Shown here in pieces: positions 27,125 through 38,569 of a stretch of 64,000 bases of DNA (position 1 is its first letter; each line of letters begins with the position of its first letter). A program made the translations under genes and the position numbers. The notes under the pieces were generated by a model, which ran no database searches, was not told where the DNA came from, and worked only from the letters and a program-made list of their open reading frames with translations. Source of the stretch: Phycomyces nitens (taxonomy: Eukaryota; Mucoromycota; Mucoromycetes; Mucorales; Phycomycetaceae); assembly GCA_022702545.1 (NCBI GenBank), contig JAHRBC010000004.1, forward strand, positions 186,001 through 250,000, given 5' to 3'.

Positions 27125-30100
27125 ATGGCCAACCACAGCTCATATTCAGGGCTGCCTCATGGCTACAGCTTCTCTGAGCCTCAACAGCAACCTCCACTAC
27201 CCAACCCTTCTTCGTATCTCGGAGAACAGCAGTACGAGTACAATCTTGCCGACCCTTCACAGCAACAGATGCCTCCAGCAACCTCATCTATCCCCAGTCA
27301 CCATTATTACGCTGGTCAACAACATGGCTATCCACCTGTTGATAATCATGGGCCTCGTTTCCCTGCACCCGGCCAAGGCTATCCCCCACATGGACATCAG
27401 CATCATGAGTCAGTTCAGCAGCCATCTAACCAATTCCGCATGCCAACCCCGAGCCCTTATCGAATGTCGTCTCCTCCTGGTCATTTATCGCAAGTATACC
27501 CTCCTGTAAACTACCAGGTCTATGAAAACCAGCAATCCGACATTTACCCTCCTCAGCAAAACTATAATCAATCAGTGCCCCTTTACCCAGCACCCGGTTA
27601 CTCAAGACCAATGACTAATGATTACAACCCATACAATCATCACAGAGGAGAAACAAACAATTCGTATCCCAATAACATGTCAGACCAACCGCCTAACCAC
27701 AGAGCAAGCTATATTTCGCACCGACCTGTCATCCCATCCACAATCGAGCGACCAAAGTATAACACTGAAGACCAAAACAACGACTTGGGATTCATTCCCG
27801 TATCGCCAGATTCCTCTGACGATGAAGAGTACGTTAGCCAACCATCTCAGCCTAGAGCGGATCCAACCCGCTATACTGCCTCTCACTCTCAGGAACTGGC
27901 AAATGCAATTACAGAGCAGCTGGCCAAACAGAACCTTGAGACTATTTCGGCGCCTTATCCCGGTGCAAGACAATCATCCCTGGGCGTGTCTGAAAACGGG
28001 CCTAGACCGCTTAGTAGTGAGCCAGAACTTCCCCCGGCGCCACAGAAGCCAGACTACAGTTTTGTGTCGGTATTTGTACAGGAGTTCTTGAGTCGCATCC
28101 ATAACCTTGAGACCGTACGAGAGTTGTTTTGTGTGAGCGAGTATCCAGAATCCTTTAAGGGTCAAGAGGCGGTGGTAAGTATACGGATAAGTAAGGTGGT
28201 CTTGTTATTGATTTAGATGGCATATTGGCCCTCTCTTTGACCTAGGCTGCAATTCACTCTATCCTTGGTGGGCGTTTCTCGGAAAAGTATTGTATCAGCA
28301 TTGCCATTGGACTGATGCGTGCAAATCCACCGCTGTTTAAGCCTATCCACTACTCCCACAAGTCTTTGATGACAAACTCTGTATACAATTCGCCAGATGA
28401 GATTTACACATTTGATGAGGATTCTGGATCTAATGAGCTACCGACTGGTATCTACACCAACCTAACAAAGTGTTATGTGAGGGACTGTCTGCCTGACCAA
28501 GGAGGATGTTACGCCCCAAAGTGTCCCAACAGGCCTGACTTACTCGATGAAAATACTGCTGTAAGTTGTTCAATTTGGTACAAATATCGAGTGGTTTGGT
28601 AATCCTTTGATGTCTATAGCTGCCCTCTGATCTTTCCCGTCAATCATCCTTGAGGCGTGGCGATGATGATGAGTCAAATGGCCAGGATGATGACAACGCC
28701 ACAGTAAGTATACTATATTTAGATCATCAAGAAAAATAAGCTCTTTTTTTTATATTAATACATGTGTGTTTCTACTTCTGCCTAGTCCTATCCACATTCT
28801 GCTTGGGCTGCGCGTGTACCCAAAGAGCTCCTGGACAGCCTCAGCAGTAGAGAAAAGGCTCGCCAGGAAGCCATTAATGAGCTCATTTATTCTGAAGAGC
28901 AATATCGCGATGATCTTAATATCCTTCATGAGGTATAGACAGGATCCTTAAAGATGCAGAATAGTCGGTACTCATCATTGATTCTATTTTGAATTTTAGG
29001 TTTATGTTACTCCCATTCTCAACTCCAACATAATCGACAAGGATAAACGCGAATCGTTTGTAAACAATGTGTTTAGCAACTATGATGAGTTAAAGATCGT
29101 CAGCTCGTCCTTATTCCAGGACCTTAGGAAGCGCCAACAGAAATATGATCAAAAGTGTGTTCCTATGATTGGTGATGTGATGACAGGCCATATTGGATTC
29201 TTTGGATCACCATTCCTGGCCTATCTGCCCAATGTAGCCATGGCAGAGTACCTTATTTCGGTCGAAAGGAGTACGAACAGCGAGTTTGATAGGTTCCTGG
29301 ATGAGGCATCAAAGGGCGCCCAAATGCGACGTCTGCCTCTGCGCCATTTCCTCATGAATCCTGTCACACGTCTCCAGCGTTATCCTCTGCTCATTGATGC
29401 CATTATCAAAAAGACTGATAAGGATCATGACGATTATAAGTTCCTGGAGCACTGTCGAGAAGTTATTGCCAAATTTGCCAAGACGGCTGATGAGTTGACC
29501 GAAGGCACCAAACAAAAGCTGGAGATTAGAAGGATCAATGATCGTCTGATACCCAAGCAAGGAGAACAGATGGACTTGGGCTTACTTGATTCCCAACGCA
29601 AGTTGTTCTACAGTGGCGATCTCAAGCGCCGCAATAACGGCATTGAAGTCACCGAAAAGTCTGATATTCACGTCTTTATCTTTGACCATGTAATGTTGCT
29701 GACCAAGCAGCGGAAGACAAGTGTCGGTGAAGAGTACAGGATCTGGAAGCGGCCGATTCCCTTGCTCGCCCTGTTTGTCCAGGGAAGTAGCGACATGACA
29801 GGAAGTGGGTTTGGTGGAATAGCATCCACAAACTCTGGTTCAACCACTGCCTTGATGATTAACCACATTGGCCATGGGGGTGGCATCTACAACTTCTTTT
29901 GCAGCAGAATGGAAGACAAGATCAACATAATCAATTCAATCGAAAAGGCCAAGACTGAACTAAAGAAAAAGCAAGAAAAGTACAATATGTTTGAATTGAC
30001 AACCTTGGATGACTCTAGTTTCCGTTACATGACCACAAGCAATTCTCCTAGTGGTCAGGGCAAGATCAATTGCTCTATTCCGTTTGGTAAGATGGACAGT

Positions 30101-31388
30101 AGCAATTCAGTGACATTAACCAATTGTCTAGTCTCTATTGACGGTGAGCAAAAGGTGGCCATTGGTACCGAGACTGGTGTTAGCTTCAAGTCTCTTTCGA
30201 CAAACATCATCCGAACCGTGCTTTTGTGTGGCAATGTGGTGGGTCTGGATCTACTTGAGAAGCACCATATTTTGCTGGTCTTGACAGGTAAGTCTAAAGA
30301 TACAAACCGAAATGAAATCTAAGAGGAAATACCAGAGAAAAACCTAAAGGCATATCCTATCGATGCGCTTGATTCCCCTAGCAACACAAAGCCACCAGAG
30401 AAATTGGGCTGTGAAATCACCCAAGGAGCTGGATTTGTGCAGACTGGTCATTGTAATGGCAGGGATCTGATGCTGTTTATGAAGCGAAAGACCAACCAGA
30501 GTTGGTTTACTGTAATGGAACCAGTGGCAGATTTGCGTGATCCCAAGAATGCAAAACTGTTGCCTCAAAAGACTGGCATGTTCTCCACAAAGACCTCCCA
30601 ACTGTGGTTCAAGAAGTACAAGGTTAGGCAAGCATTGTCAAGACACCAATTGACCCCCCTTTTTATATACATACATACATATAGGACTTTTATGTGGGTG
30701 CCGATGCTAGTCATGTCCACTTTTTGAAGCACAAGCTTAATGTGGTGTGCGTTCGTGGATTTGAGATCATTGATCCAGAGAACCTGAACATGGAGCGCAG
30801 TATTCCTGATTCTGATGATCCTCAGTTCAATTTTATCCAACGGCACACAGAGCCACTTGTGCCATTGGCGATGTACAGAGTTCAAACCAAGTTCTTGCTG
30901 TGCTACAACAAATTTGCTTTTTATGTTAATAACCGTGGTGGATCGCTGGCGAACCGTGTGGCTGGAAGGTACAGAAAAACAAGGTGATTAAAGATAATTT
31001 AACGAGAATTGTTAGGACTCCTTTGCTGTGTGAATGGGAGGGAAATCCAGACCGGATTGTATACCACCACCCATACATCATTGCCTTTGACAAGCAATTC
31101 ATCGAAGTTCGCCATTTTGAATCGGTAGGTGCTGAATATATATATACATATATCATCCAGAAGAGATCCGATATTTAAATCATTGTGTTGTACTAGGGTG
31201 AATTGGTACAAATCATTCCAGGTGATAATATTCGCCTGACTTATTATAATAACTCTGGAGAGGCAGCCATAATCCATGGCTGTATGAACAACCCCCAAAA
31301 ACAAGATTCCCAGCTGCTGTTCAAGCTGTCTCTTGAACCATCTAGCCATGACAAAAGACGTTTGACCCTTGGTAGCAAAAATCTTTAA
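27125..31388 (+). CDS. Rho1 guanine nucleotide exchange factor (Rom2/Rgf1 type)
   Basis: This GEF activates Rho1 for cell-wall synthesis and polarity. It starts at MANHSSYSGLP (27125). The N-terminal 320 residues or so are Pro/Gln/Tyr-rich and disordered. A DEP-like domain follows, spread over two exons (ELFCVSEYPESFKGQEAV, then AAIHSILGGRFSEKYC). The DH domain begins near EAINELIYSEEQYRDDLNIL, with its hallmark helix LPLRHFLMNPVTRLQRYPLL (about 29330-29395). The PH domain contains FIFDHVMLLTKQRK. The C-terminal CNH (citron homology) domain covers about 30070-31388, including LLEKHHILLVLT joined to EKNLKAYPIDALDS by a 48-nt intron, GYPF-like segments and VYHHPYIIAFDKQFIEVRHF. Eight or nine GT-AG introns are needed. 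Domain order equals yeast Rom1/2 and fission-yeast Rgf1. The gene is divergent from Dus3. Confidence 0.92.
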
Positions 31389-32328
31389 AAGAAGATTTAA
31401 TAATATCTTTAGTACTCCACTGCTCATCCATTGCGAATGATACTTTTCGAATTTCAAAGATGATACATATATATCTACATATATTTATTAGAATATTCTT
31501 TTTTTTAAAAAAAAAAAAAAACAAGACTTGGTAGTGAGCATATCTACCTTTGGGTATCCATTACTGCCAAATATAAAGCAAGTTCAAGACCAATTCTCAA
31601 GTACTCTTGTTGCATTTGAGCCTTTTAAACCATCAACACGATTGATATTGGCCCTCTGCTACTTTGTACAAGACCCAGTTTCCTTTTAATGATAATTTTT
31701 TGACAAAGAAACTCACTCCACAATAGCTGCAATTTTCGTAACACCAAAATCTGCCAAATCCAAACAGATTTATTAACCTACACTTTTACCAATTGACTTG
31801 CAAGGCCCACAAGTAAGTTTTTGATAATGTTGTTATATATATATATATTCTAATGCGTGTTGTCCGGGTCGGAACAAGAGATGGTCTGGTCTAATGTAAG
31901 CAAAGTATATACCTGGAGCACAAATGAGGATCTTTCAATAGACAGTGCAACCAAGGAGGCCATGACCATATTAGCCTAACACAAGTAAAATGAATAAAAA
32001 AAACAAGCTCTCTTTACATAGGTCTATATCTGTCACAGAGCACATTGGTCGATCTGGCCACTTTGGATTGGCTAGAGAATATATAACTACCCTTTTATAA
32101 AACTACATAATATTCCATAGCCCCACAATACTACAAATACATGAATAAAAATACCAATATATATTGACCTTGAGAACATTTGATAATCCGAAGTGTATTG
32201 GTGTAACAAATATCATCGTCTTCATGTGGAATTCTCGTTGGACAAGGTTGGCCAATTGTTAATAAACATTGTATATTGCTTTGGCACAACCTTTTTGTGT
32301 GTATAGTCTTTATTCTACACTTTCTCAA
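31389..32328. other. Intergenic region, no gene seen
   Basis: AT-rich spacer with an oligo(T)-oligo(A) inverted tract at about 31499-31521 and short (TA)n. No convincing gene. Confidence 0.6.
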
Positions 32329-33884
32329 ATGCTACTATTTGCTGGCATTATTTTGGCTGCCTTGATGGCCCAGATCAATGCCCAGGATCCTGGATTCGAT
32401 ACATCAATCAATCGCTTTGGATCAACATCTCGAGTTGTAAATGGTAAGAAATCCAGTGTTTGATCAATAGACTCACCTTTACAGAAACTGCTAATATGTT
32501 CTCGGTCGAATATCACAATTGGTACAAGGTTGTCACAAACAATGTCAAGAATGAGAAATATGCTCTTGTCTGTTGCGGCCAAAGCTCTGCTTCCCTTACT
32601 GGTTTTGATGCTGTGATCAACATACCAGTAACATCTGTTGGTATCGATCGTGAGAACAGTGTCCTGTCCTACATGGAGGTAAGGACCATAAGAAGAAGAA
32701 AAAACATGATCTAATGTTCTAATCACAACATTTCAACAGCTCCTCAACGTAACAAACTCTGCCGTCTTTATTACTGCCAGTCCAAACGTAACCTCTTCAT
32801 GCTATTCCAATGTTCCCAATTCACTGCCCTTGGTAGACAATGTGGATATTATCATTGGCAACAAGGCCAGTTCCTCTCACCCCAATTCTACCCGCTATGT
32901 GGAATTTTCTGCTGTTTCCGATGTACTATCCCCTCTACAGGTGAGTCAATGTTGGTATCTTAATTGTACTGACCATTGGAAATGATTAGAGAGCATCCTG
33001 GCTTGTCTATCTCGGCTTCTTTTTCAACAAGGAGTTTGAGGCATCTACTGTACTGGGCAACATTGCAACCCTCTATGAATGTCACGCCAGTAATCTCGCC
33101 AATCCTCCCAGCCGTGCTTCGGTAGCTCCCACCTTTTATGATTCTGGCTCTCACACCTGGGGATTCAGACGCAATGCCTACTATGAGACCCTTCTTCATG
33201 ATGCTGGTGGTTCAATCAAATATATCAACTCTGCCCAAAGTGCAGTTGGTCTGAATACTTTGGAATTCGAGCACTATATACATGAATCAGAATATGTCAT
33301 TGACAGCACTCCAATTGAGACTCTTGGGGACTCGCCATACGACAAATGGGTAGAATTGGGCATGTTCAAGTCTAGTGCCTATGATGAGACATTCTTGCAG
33401 GACCGTACTGTATTCAGATGGGATGGTCTAGTCAATAAGTTTGGATTTGATGACTGGTCTGAACGATCGGCTGCTCGTCCTGATCTTGCCTTGACAGGTA
33501 TGTCGGATATCCTTTGTAAGCATATTATAACCTAAACTCGAATCTATAGATGCCATTCACTTGCTCTATCCTACCTATGATCCCACCTACAAGTTTACCT
33601 GGCTTCGTAATTTTGCAAAGGCTGACACTCCACGCATGATATCCGAATCAGATTACCCAAGCTGTACTAATTTCCGCCTGATGCTTGGCCAGACATGCTC
33701 ATCTAAACCCATGTTTGAAGAGGTCAAGAAAGAAAAGGAGCCTCTCAAGCCAAAAGAGAAAGCTGGTATTTCTGTGGGAGCAATTGTGTTCTTTATCTTG
33801 CTTGCAGTCGCTTCAGTGTTCCTGTTCCGTCGCTTCCGTCAAAAGTCTCAGCAGCACCAGTTCATCAAGATGAGCGAGCTCTGA
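32329..33884 (+). CDS. Secreted, membrane-anchored protein resembling periplasmic substrate-binding proteins
   Basis: Five or six exons encode roughly 435 residues. The start MLLFAGIILAALMAQINAQ is a clear signal peptide. The mature part (NMFSVEYHNWYKVVTNNV, YALVCCGQ, IDRENSVLSYME, RASWLVYLGFFFN, HTWGFRRNAYYETLLHDAGG) has the alternation of strands and helices and the tyrosine/tryptophan-rich positions of the TroA/FecB-type periplasmic binding fold. I recall eukaryotic relatives annotated that way, but assign it by resemblance only. Near the C-terminus a charged stretch (EEVKKEKEPLKPKEK) precedes one membrane segment (ISVGAIVFFILLAVASVFLF), then a basic tail. It is therefore probably type I: ectodomain outside, short cytosolic tail. 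The ligand is unknown; metal chelates, corrinoid or siderophore are candidates by analogy. Alternatively it could be a wall or mating receptor. Confidence 0.7.
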
Positions 33885-33992
33885 AGCAAAGTACCACATT
33901 GGCTTTATAAGTTTATAGAGTACAGAAAGGGGAAGGACAGCCTGCTGCCTTTATTTTACAATATATTACCCCAACACATTAACAAACACACC

Positions 33993-34062
33993 AACACGCG
34001 CGCACGCGCGCACGCACACACACACGCACACACGCACACGCGCACGAACACACACACACACA
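33993..34062. repeat. CA/CG alternating purine-pyrimidine tract
   Basis: About 70 bp of CACACG/CGCGCACG alternation lies in the convergent spacer between the binding-protein-like and ING genes. This sequence type can adopt Z-DNA. Confidence 0.85.
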
Positions 34063-34132
34063 TTCACACCATTCTCTTCACACAAGCTATATACACTCTT
34101 AACAGAAATAACGAATAACATAATAATAAATA

Positions 34133-35159
34133 TCAAGCAGCCATTGCATCCTTCTTGCGTTTCATCTTCTTCATTTCTTCGAGGCAGTCGTTGCAATACC
34201 ATGCCCCTTTTGGCGGTGCTGTTAATCCCACACACTCCATATGAAACCATTCATAAGGGCAATTCTAAGATCCATCATGTTTAATAAAACCTGCAGCCTT
34301 ACCCTTTGTCCCAGCTGTCTATCAATTGAGCATCTCCTACCTGGCCATCGCATGCAACCATCTCTCCAAAAGAAACCTGCCTACAAGAGCAATATAGAGG
34401 TTCTTGGTTGTCGCGTGCGTCTCTAGCTTCCTTCTTTTTTCGTTTGCGCTGTCGTTTGGCCATGATAAAATCATCTTCTTCCTCTTCCTCTTCAGGATCT
34501 TTTCCTATTCTCAAATCTCGTCACATTCTACTTTGCCCTGGCTTGGTGATCATCTTACGTTTTTTGAGATCTTGACGAGAGAATGAGGGATCTGATTGTT
34601 TGTCAAGTTGGTCGAGATCATGGCCCAGGCGACTCAGATGACGGTCTACCTTTATCAAAAAGAAAGTTCTCAATGACCATCTTGTTCATCACCAACAGTG
34701 CAAAAAAAAAGTCATACCAGCAAAAGGGCTTCTTCTGCCAGATGAACTCTTTCATCCGCAAGCCCCTCTAATGTCTCATAGTCATTGTCAATCTTCTTCA
34801 CAATTGTCGGTTCAGCCTTTACTATTTTGTCGCGTGGGGCATCTGGCAGGAACCACTGATGATGCATCCTTGTCAATTCGCGCTGCTGAGAGTCTATCCG
34901 GTCCTCAATGGCTATAGAAGCAATTAGATTTTGGGAATCATCCAATGGAATCATGCTATTGAAAACGATGCCTTGACTTGCCTTGACTCTGTTCGTTTCG
35001 ATGCTGGATTTCTGCCCAATGATAAGCTATTTCACTCGGTAGATTTTCTAGGCCTATAGGAATAGAATTGTTTGCATCTTTTTGAAGATTTTCTTAATAA
35101 AATGGCCAAGTACTTTGAACATAGTCTTGTAGATATCGGTTGCTATCCTGTTGATCCAT
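34133..35159 (-). CDS. ING-family PHD-finger protein (Yng/Pho23-like)
   Basis: This is a chromatin reader subunit of histone acetyltransferase or deacetylase complexes that binds H3K4me3. Start at 35159 (MDQQDSNRYLQDYVQS). The ING N-terminal helices continue after a first intron as LENLPSEIAYHWAEIQHRNE. A second intron with a GC donor (34981-34912) then joins to AIEDRIDSQQRELTR. A coiled middle and a basic KRQRKRKKKEARDAR segment precede the PHD finger: LYCSCRQVSFGEMVACDGQ, then NCPYEWFHMECVGLTAPPKG, then WYCNDCLEE, with the full C4HC3 set. The protein ends MKRKKDAMAA. The upstream 373 bp are shared with the kanadaptin-like gene. Which ING subclass (Yng1, Yng2 or Pho23) is not decided. Confidence 0.9.
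34912..34981 (-). other. GC-AG intron in the ING-family gene
   Basis: This 70-nt intron has donor CAAG|GCAAGT and acceptor CTATAG|CC. It joins NEQSQ to AIEDR in phase. A GT four bases on (AA|GTCAAG) would create a stop after the join. Confidence 0.8.
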
Positions 35160-35532
35160 CACAGTTTATAAGGAAATGAAAAAGGAAGAGTAAATTCAAT
35201 CTCCATTCACATAAATTTCCTTGCTTAGAACTAAACTCAGCTAATATATATATATATATCTTGGCCAAAGAAGAGGCTGTCAAGGACATCAAAATAATGC
35301 TCTTTACAGTCAATTCTCAGTGCTATTGGATGGAATGTCGAGCTGGTAAGCACTATTGATTGCAACCAACCAATTTTGTTCTCTTATTTGCCCATTTCTC
35401 CAAGAACAATTGGGCCCAGTGGTGATATATATATATGTATATGTGTATATATTCGGTTCTAGAAAATACAAGTCTTGAAATGGTGTTTGTGACCTTTTTC
35501 ACTACTCCTTTACCTCTTTGATTATTATTATT

Positions 35533-36913
35533 ATGGGTGAATTTGCAGTACCAGCTCCTACTCATGCCACACCCCCTCCGTTGATCTACGACAAGCCTTC
35601 CTGGGCAGGTGTCGCCACTTTTGATTACAGATTCGAGATCCTCAAGGGCGGTGTACAGGTCGATCAGATTGATGGTCCCAAAAAGGACTTGGTAGTGATT
35701 GGTAAACAGCTTGGGATTACAATTGGCTTGCTTAATATTCCTGGTTATTTATTCAGGAAGACTTCCAATTTGCGAGATTCCAATGGAGCATCCAGCAAGT
35801 ATCAATTAGATTAACTGTTTTTTTTTAAAGAAAAAAAGAAAAGACAATTATTTACCATTATGGTTGCTAGTCTGTATCGCGTTACCATGCGATTGTTCAG
35901 TTTAATCAAGAGGGCGATGCATTCATTTATGATCTCGAAAGTGCACATGGCACCCGTTTAAACAAAGTTCGCATTCCTGCACGGACCCATCTGCCCATCA
36001 AGACAGGCGATCAACTAAGATTCGGAGAAAGCACGCGTGTGTGCATCTTTGAGACCGAAAAGCCATCTAGTGAAGAAGATCTGGCAAGAGAGGAAGCAAT
36101 TGCCGATCGCTTCCGGGCTCGTCGCCAATTGCCTACCGAGAGTGAAGCTGAAGATGGCGGTGTATCTTGGCAAGTGCCTCTTATTTAACCAACTTTATAT
36201 TGACAAGACATTAGGGGTTTTGGAGAGGATGCAGAAGAAGAAGATGATGATGAAGAACAAGATGATGAAGGGACAGAAGCCACGGCTTCTGGGGATGCTG
36301 CCCTATTGACTGTAGATGCAGAAAAGATGGCATTTGAGGACGCGAGTAAGTTTTGATCCAAACACAAAATGTTGTCCTGATGCTTTTTGATGTCTAGAAC
36401 GAAGAAGAGAGGAACTAGAGATCATGTACGGAGACGATGATGAAGACGATGCGTTTTATGATCGCACAGGTAGCTTTGGTAGCCAAATTCTCGATTTTTA
36501 TACTTATCCTGATGTAGACCGCAAAAAGAAAAAGGTCAACAAGGCAGAGACTTATGATGAGCTTGTCCAGAAACTCAAACAGACCGAGGACCATTTGGCT
36601 TCTATTCGCCAAAAGATCCACGAGCGTGAGGAGCAAGGTAGGTCTTTTGGTTGGTCCAATTGCTCTGAATTGAACTCTGTCATATAGACAAACAAGCCAA
36701 GACCGAGGAAGACCAGGATCTGGAGGAGTATATGAAGAACCTGGAAAAGGCGCCTGAAAAGAAGCAGCCATTGTTTGTCCTAAAGAGACAAGAGACACAA
36801 TTGATAAAGGCAAGATTTGATGAATCAAAACATTGGTGTATTAACTCTCATGATAGGATGTTGATCGATTAATAAGGCTTGTGAAGCTGACCAAGCCGAC
36901 TGTATTGCACTAG
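35533..36913 (+). CDS. Kanadaptin-like FHA-domain protein (SLC4A1AP homologue)
   Basis: Eight exons: 35533-35701, 35757-35794, 35871-36169, 36215-36345, 36398-36469, 36518-36637, 36688-36809 and 36857-36913. Phases agree and give 335 residues. The FHA domain fills the first half: FDYRFEILKGG, GRLPICEIPMEHPS, VSRYHAIVQF, YDLESAHGTRLNK and RLRFGES-like GDQLRFGEST. The conserved kanadaptin motif WGFGEDAEEEDDD and a later EDDAFYDRT block follow, then a coiled-coil (YDELVQKLKQTEDHLASI) and DVDRLIRLVKLTKP at the end. Human kanadaptin shares this order; its role is nuclear and probably RNA-linked, poorly defined in fungi. Introns 2, 3 and 7 require GC donors. It is convergent with the Nudix-like gene, 11 bp between stop codons. 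Confidence 0.88.
35795..35870 (+). other. GC-AG intron 2 of the kanadaptin-like gene
   Basis: This 76-nt intron has donor CCA|GCAAGT and acceptor TTGCTAG. It creates the FHA core EHP-SVSRYH. The later GT (AA|GTATC form) breaks the frame. Confidence 0.85.
36170..36214 (+). other. GC-AG intron 3 of the kanadaptin-like gene
   Basis: This 45-nt intron has donor CTTG|GCAAGT and acceptor CATTAG|G. It gives VSW-GFGEDAEE; using the neighbouring GT leads quickly to a stop. Confidence 0.85.
36810..36856 (+). other. GC-AG intron 7 of the kanadaptin-like gene
   Basis: This 47-nt intron has donor AAG|GCAAGA, branch TATTAAC and acceptor GATAG. It joins TQLIK to DVDRLIRL. The only GT nearby would leave a 21-nt intron and a frame break. 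Confidence 0.8.
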
Positions 36914-36924
36914 GGTGGGGGAAT

Positions 36925-37760
36925 TTAGAGCATATTGTGCTGGTCAAGGTATTCAAGGGCCATCCAGGCAGTCTGGACACTGGGAAGCATGAGCTCTCCA
37001 CGCATAATAAATGATTTGATGTCCTTGATTGGCACTTGAGGCAAGACCTGAATACATTCCTCAGCATCCCGGGATAGGGGACTAGGGTCCACTTTGGGAT
37101 CCAGGCACAGATAGGGCACAAATCTGTTTTTACCCCACTTTAGCTCACTGATTCCGTCTGGCTGGTTCTCTGGTAAAAGACTGATCCATTGTCCTCCAGT
37201 CAGTCTGGCTTCTTCTGATAGTTCGTGCTGGGCTGATTGAAGAGGACTAGAGGATGTCGGTGAATAGGAGAGTAAATCCCAACTGACACAGCATATTGTA
37301 TCCTTTTTTTTGGCTTTACCTCTTGTGTTTCTTCATATCATACGAGCCAGCTACACAGGTGTATTTCTAAAGGTTGTCAATTCAGTAGACTTGAGGCCGC
37401 CAGACTTACAATCTCATTTGTTCCTTGGGCATACTCTTTGAGAATACACGTCGTTTTCTATGATGTCTGTTAGGTTATCTCCATGAATCGATCAACAGGG
37501 TCGTACTGTGGCGGTGTCAAATGTAAATACGGTGACAAACGTGGGATAAGGTGTATTGTGGCCAACGACATCCCAATCGATCACTCGGCCATCATTAAAT
37601 TGAGTCTTTCGATGCCAGACTGTGATGAATCTTTGAGGGATTAGAGATTGGTGTTTGGACTCTTAATAAAAAAAGAGAGATACCTCTTTTGGGCAATTGT
37701 CTCGCTGAGAATCTTTGCTGCTGTGCCCAGAGTGTTGATCTCGAGTGGTGTGTCTGACAT
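36925..37760 (-). CDS. Nudix-hydrolase-like protein with altered Nudix box
   Basis: Five exons start at MSDTPLEINTLGTAAKIL (37760). The reconstructed protein includes FITVWHRKTQFNDGRVIDWD, then KTTCILKEYAQGTNEI, KYTCVAGSYDMKKHKR, SAQHELSEEARLTGGQWI, FVPYLCLDPKVDPSPLSRD, and ends with ELMLPSVQTAWMALEYLDQH. Gene-family memory places such proteins with ADP-ribose/ADP-sugar-pyrophosphatase-like Nudix enzymes. The core box GX5EX7REUXEEXGU is only partly kept: AQHELSEEARL has the EEA glutamates, but His replaces the Arg and the leading Gly-X5-Glu is weak. Activity is thus uncertain. Its stop lies 11 bp from the convergent kanadaptin stop, so the mRNAs probably overlap at their 3' ends. Confidence 0.75.
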
Positions 37761-38569
37761 TATAAAGACGAGGTATGAACTGGCTTAAAGGCGACCCCCC
37801 CAAATGGCAGAATTCATAGTGGTCACTGGCGACTTGAAGTGCCGGGTATTGGGGAGCGTAAACCTTGATGCGGTACAGACTCCGTCAAGAGGTTGGAACC
37901 CTTTGGAGCTGTCTGGATTGATGGAACAAACTGGCACTTTGATCAATGTTGGCTAGGACTATCTACCACAAATACACCTCTTGAACCTATACAATGATTG
38001 GCTCCTTATTCTATGCCTCTTCCACTCCAACATCATTACCAAGCCCAACCCTCTTTGTACTTCTTTTACCCGTCTCGGAAGAAAATCCTTTTGTACTTCC
38101 TCTGAAACTCAGAACTCTGCCCTTCCCCCTCCTCCCACACAGCATTAAGATCCAAATGGGTCTTATACAACCAGTGCTATCTACAAGGGACCTCAATGGA
38201 CCCAACTGATGACATCTGCTGGGGCTGTAGGCAGCTCTACAGGACCCTCTTTGTGGAGCAGATCCTGTTTTATATAAATGGAGAAATATTACGTGTGATT
38301 GGTGACACGGCGTAACGTACAAAATGTCCAGGGCGAACCAATCACTGTCGAGGGTGTTGAGGATGCGACCAAGGTGCCACCGATGTGCGATCCAAGGGAA
38401 GCATTAATGATGACACAACCAGAAGAGGAGAATATAAGCAACAACTATAACAACTAGTCCCCGCCTTGTTCAGCCTGCCCAATAAGTCGACTCCGGTCTT
38501 CGCTGATTTGTTGCGTTCATCTTCTTTTTCTTGTTTCGCCCTGTATAGCAAAGTCACATAACTGAGACT
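37761..38569. other. Divergent promoter region, no gene seen
   Basis: Regulatory space between the Nudix-like (-) and GATA-factor (+) genes. Overlapping short frames at 37994-38322 on both strands are typical of chance. An ATTACGTG motif lies near 38287. Confidence 0.5.

Noticed and set aside
33993..34062. Repeat tracts as a possible CRISPR array
   Set aside because: They are simple dinucleotide microsatellites without spacers, in a nuclear fungal genome.
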